Shown one piece after another: positions 5,257 to 6,697 of a stretch of 6,697 nucleotides of DNA. The translations under genes and the position numbers were made by a program. Each line of letters opens with the position of its first letter. Within the stretch, counting starts at the first letter, position 1. The notes below the pieces were generated by a model. It made no database searches. It was not told the origin of the DNA and was given only the letters and a program-made list of their open reading frames with translations. The stretch spans positions 1-6,697 of the forward strand of contig SLGR01000095.1 in NCBI GenBank assembly GCA_007136585.1, written 5' to 3'. This DNA comes from Candidatus Sumerlaeota bacterium. GTDB lineage: Bacteria; CG03; SLGR01.

Positions 5257-6396
5257 ATGATACCTATATCCGCGACCAGGTTCTCTCCATTAAAGCTTAT
5301 GAACAACCCGGAGGTTCTTCCGGGCGTGCTAAAGATATATACCGGGTTTGAAAACTGTTTTCTTTTTCGGGGAGGGACGGAGGCTCTCTTTGTTCTTTTC
5401 AGGGCTTTAAGAAAGATCTCCGGAAGAGAGACCGTGATAATACCCGCCTATACGGCCGACGCCGTTTATATAGCGGCAAAGCAGGCCGGCTGCCGTCTGA
5501 AGTGCTGCGATATGTCCCTTGAGAGCTTTAATATGGATTTGGGGGCGTTAAAAGAACTTATTGACGATGACACCCTGGCTGTAACAGGGGTGCACCTTTT
5601 CGGCATCCCCGAGGATATGGCAGGGATACGCTCACTTATAGAAGGTAAAAACATATACCTTATCGACGATTTCTGTCAGGCCCTTGGAAGCGGTATTGGA
5701 GTACGGCCGGCGGGGAGTTTCGGGGATGCTTCGGTTTTATCCTTCGGAAAGGGGAAGAACCTTACCGCGGGCGGGGGAGGGGCTCTTTTTACGGGCAGCG
5801 GAGCTTTATCAGGGGCCGCGGGTGAGATATACGGGAGTCTGCCCACGGCGCCGGTAAAAGAGGAGCTGGAGGGGCTTATGAGGATAATCGGGCTTTCCTT
5901 ATTCTCCAGGCCTTCTTTTTACGGGTCGGTTCGCGGATTATTATCTTCTTACAGGCAGGTTCCGGTCCCCGAATCGGTGGTTCCCGGGGTTATGCCTATG
6001 ATACAGCGGAGACTGGGGGCCGGGCTCATAGGCCAGGCCGAGGAAATTTTCAGTTACAGGCGGGATAGGGGAATGCTTCTGCATAACCTTCTTTCAGGTA
6101 TGGAAGGGTTGATCCTTCCGGATATAAGCGGGAAAGATGTTGTCTGGAACAGGTTTCCGGTTCTTCTTAAGGACCGAGCCAGGCGGGAGAGACTCCGGAG
6201 GGCTCTTTTGAGCAAAGGCATAGAAACCAATTTTTATTACGGGCGTCCGTTTTATTTTGATGAGTTTCAGGGCGGGGAAGGGGTCCCCGCAAATGCTATT
6301 TACTTCAGCAGACACCTTCTGACCCTTCCAAGTAATATTTTTCTCTCTGAAAAGAAAATAGAAACAATAATTTCTGTTTTCAAAAGTATATTGTGA
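5257..6396 (+). CDS. DegT/DnrJ/EryC1/StrS-family PLP-dependent aminotransferase
   Basis: This is a predicted cytoplasmic fold-type I aminotransferase of 379 residues; most of the family transfers an amino group to nucleotide-linked keto-sugars. FRGGTEALF (37-45) binds the PLP phosphate. IIPAYTADAV (61-70) matches the family's PxYT region. YLIDDFCQALGS (134-145) supplies D138 for the pyridine nitrogen and Q141. SFGKGKNLTAGGGGAL (162-177) supplies the aldimine lysine, K167. The C-terminal NRFPVLL (298-304) and GIETNFYYGRPFYFDEF (321-337) are the usual substrate-region landmarks. All catalytic residues are present, so activity is expected, but the substrate cannot be read from sequence. The ATG has only weak GGAAA-like ribosome binding. 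A four-base ATGA overlap joins it to a mini-ORF. It is divergent from the glycerate kinase and 24 bases before a radical SAM gene, which suggests a separate pathway, perhaps surface glycan or modified-peptide synthesis. Confidence 0.88.
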   Translation: MIPISATRFSPLKLMNNPEVLPGVLKIYTGFENCFLFRGGTEALFVLFRALRKISGRETVIIPAYTADAVYIAAKQAGCRLKCCDMSLESFNMDLGALKELIDDDTLAVTGVHLFGIPEDMAGIRSLIEGKNIYLIDDFCQALGSGIGVRPAGSFGDASVLSFGKGKNLTAGGGGALFTGSGALSGAAGEIYGSLPTAPVKEELEGLMRIIGLSLFSRPSFYGSVRGLLSSYRQVPVPESVVPGVMPMIQRRLGAGLIGQAEEIFSYRRDRGMLLHNLLSGMEGLILPDISGKDVVWNRFPVLLKDRARRERLRRALLSKGIETNFYYGRPFYFDEFQGGEGVPANAIYFSRHLLTLPSNIFLSEKKIETIISVFKSIL

Positions 6397-6408
6397 AAAA
6401 GTTAATAA

Positions 6409-6414
6409 TATAAT
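6409..6414 (+). promoter_or_regulatory. Perfect -10 box six bases before the radical SAM start codon
   Basis: A consensus TATAAT ends exactly six bases before the ATG at 6421. With normal -10 to +1 spacing the RNA would begin at or within a base or two of the ATG, that is, a leaderless message. No good -35 is found at 16-18 bases upstream; TTGTGA at 6391-6396 is too close. The gap contains no Shine-Dalgarno sequence. Confidence 0.45.
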
Positions 6415-6420
6415 TTAAGT

Positions 6421-6697
6421 ATGTTTCCGCTCAGAAACTTAAAAAGAAACCTACAGAAACTCTTCAGGCAGCCTTTTTACGGTATAAGGGTATTTTTAAG
6501 GCGGGTGAAAGCCGATTTTTTTTACAGAACACGGGGCGGAGCGGCCCCGTTTCCCGAATCCGTAACACTTTTTCTAACCTACAGGTGCAACCTGAGGTGC
6601 AGGATGTGCGGGCAGTGGGGGGATAAGGGGGTCACTAAAAAAAACGGTACCCTTACCGGGGATATGGGGTTTTCCGAGGCTGAAAAGGTCATAGAAG
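6421..6697 (+). CDS. Radical SAM protein, N-terminal part (runs off the window)
   Basis: The visible 92 residues begin with a basic, amphipathic-looking stretch (MFPLRNLKRNLQKLFRQPFY). They then enter a radical SAM core strand, SVTLFLTYRCNLRCRMC (47-63), with the CX3CX2C cluster motif at C56, C60 and C63. These three cysteines bind the [4Fe-4S] cluster that cleaves S-adenosylmethionine. The sequence CGQWGD right after the motif is common in radical SAM proteins that act on peptides, lipids or sugars. There is no B12-binding domain before the core, so it is not the usual N-terminal cobalamin type. Any SPASM or other C-terminal domain lies outside the window, so the substrate is unknown. It follows the aminotransferase by 24 bases on the same strand and may be co-transcribed or start from its own -10 box. 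Confidence 0.88.
   Translation, partial: MFPLRNLKRNLQKLFRQPFYGIRVFLRRVKADFFYRTRGGAAPFPESVTLFLTYRCNLRCRMCGQWGDKGVTKKNGTLTGDMGFSEAEKVIE

Noticed and set aside
1-6697. CRISPR array, tRNA or rRNA genes, insertion sequences
   Set aside because: No regularly spaced repeats, cloverleaf or rRNA signatures, transposase motifs or terminal inverted repeats were seen on either strand.

Overview
The window looks bacterial. It has sigma70-like -10/-35 boxes, a GspA/ExeA-type secretion ATPase, one textbook Shine-Dalgarno sequence, and closely packed genes that often use ATA (Ile) and AGG (Arg) codons. The style, especially the short ExeA-like ATPase and the many genes without a ribosome binding site, reminds me of uncultured lineages such as Omnitrophota. 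That is an impression, not a demonstrated placement.

Layout: bases 1-70 may hold the tail of an upstream gene. 193-993 (+) is a soluble AAA+ ATPase related to the N-terminal half of ExeA/GspA. 1042-2235 and 2239-3024 (+) are mannosyl-3-phosphoglycerate synthase and its HAD phosphatase, separated only by an in-frame TGA-TAG. Converging on them from the minus strand, and overlapping mpgP by 20 bases, is a second, unrelated route to the same product: a GT78 mannosylglycerate synthase (4189-3005) preceded by a GLYK-type D-glycerate 3-kinase (5060-4224). A divergent intergenic region (5061-5256) carries a well-formed promoter for the kinase-mgs pair and a weaker one for a DegT/DnrJ/EryC1-family aminotransferase (5257-6396, +). 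A radical SAM protein (6421 onward, +) runs off the right edge.

How it fits together: four adjacent genes form a complete mannosylglycerate (compatible solute) module. MpgS joins GDP-mannose to 3-phosphoglycerate and MpgP removes the phosphate. Mgs joins GDP-mannose directly to D-glycerate. The kinase converts D-glycerate, the acceptor for Mgs, into 3-phosphoglycerate, the acceptor for MpgS, so it sits at the branch point between the two routes. Both routes are known to coexist in Rhodothermus marinus. What stands out here is that both are packed tail to tail with the enzyme that links their acceptors. The flanking ATPase, aminotransferase and radical SAM genes have no obvious part in this pathway and may belong to a secretion or surface-glycan neighbourhood.
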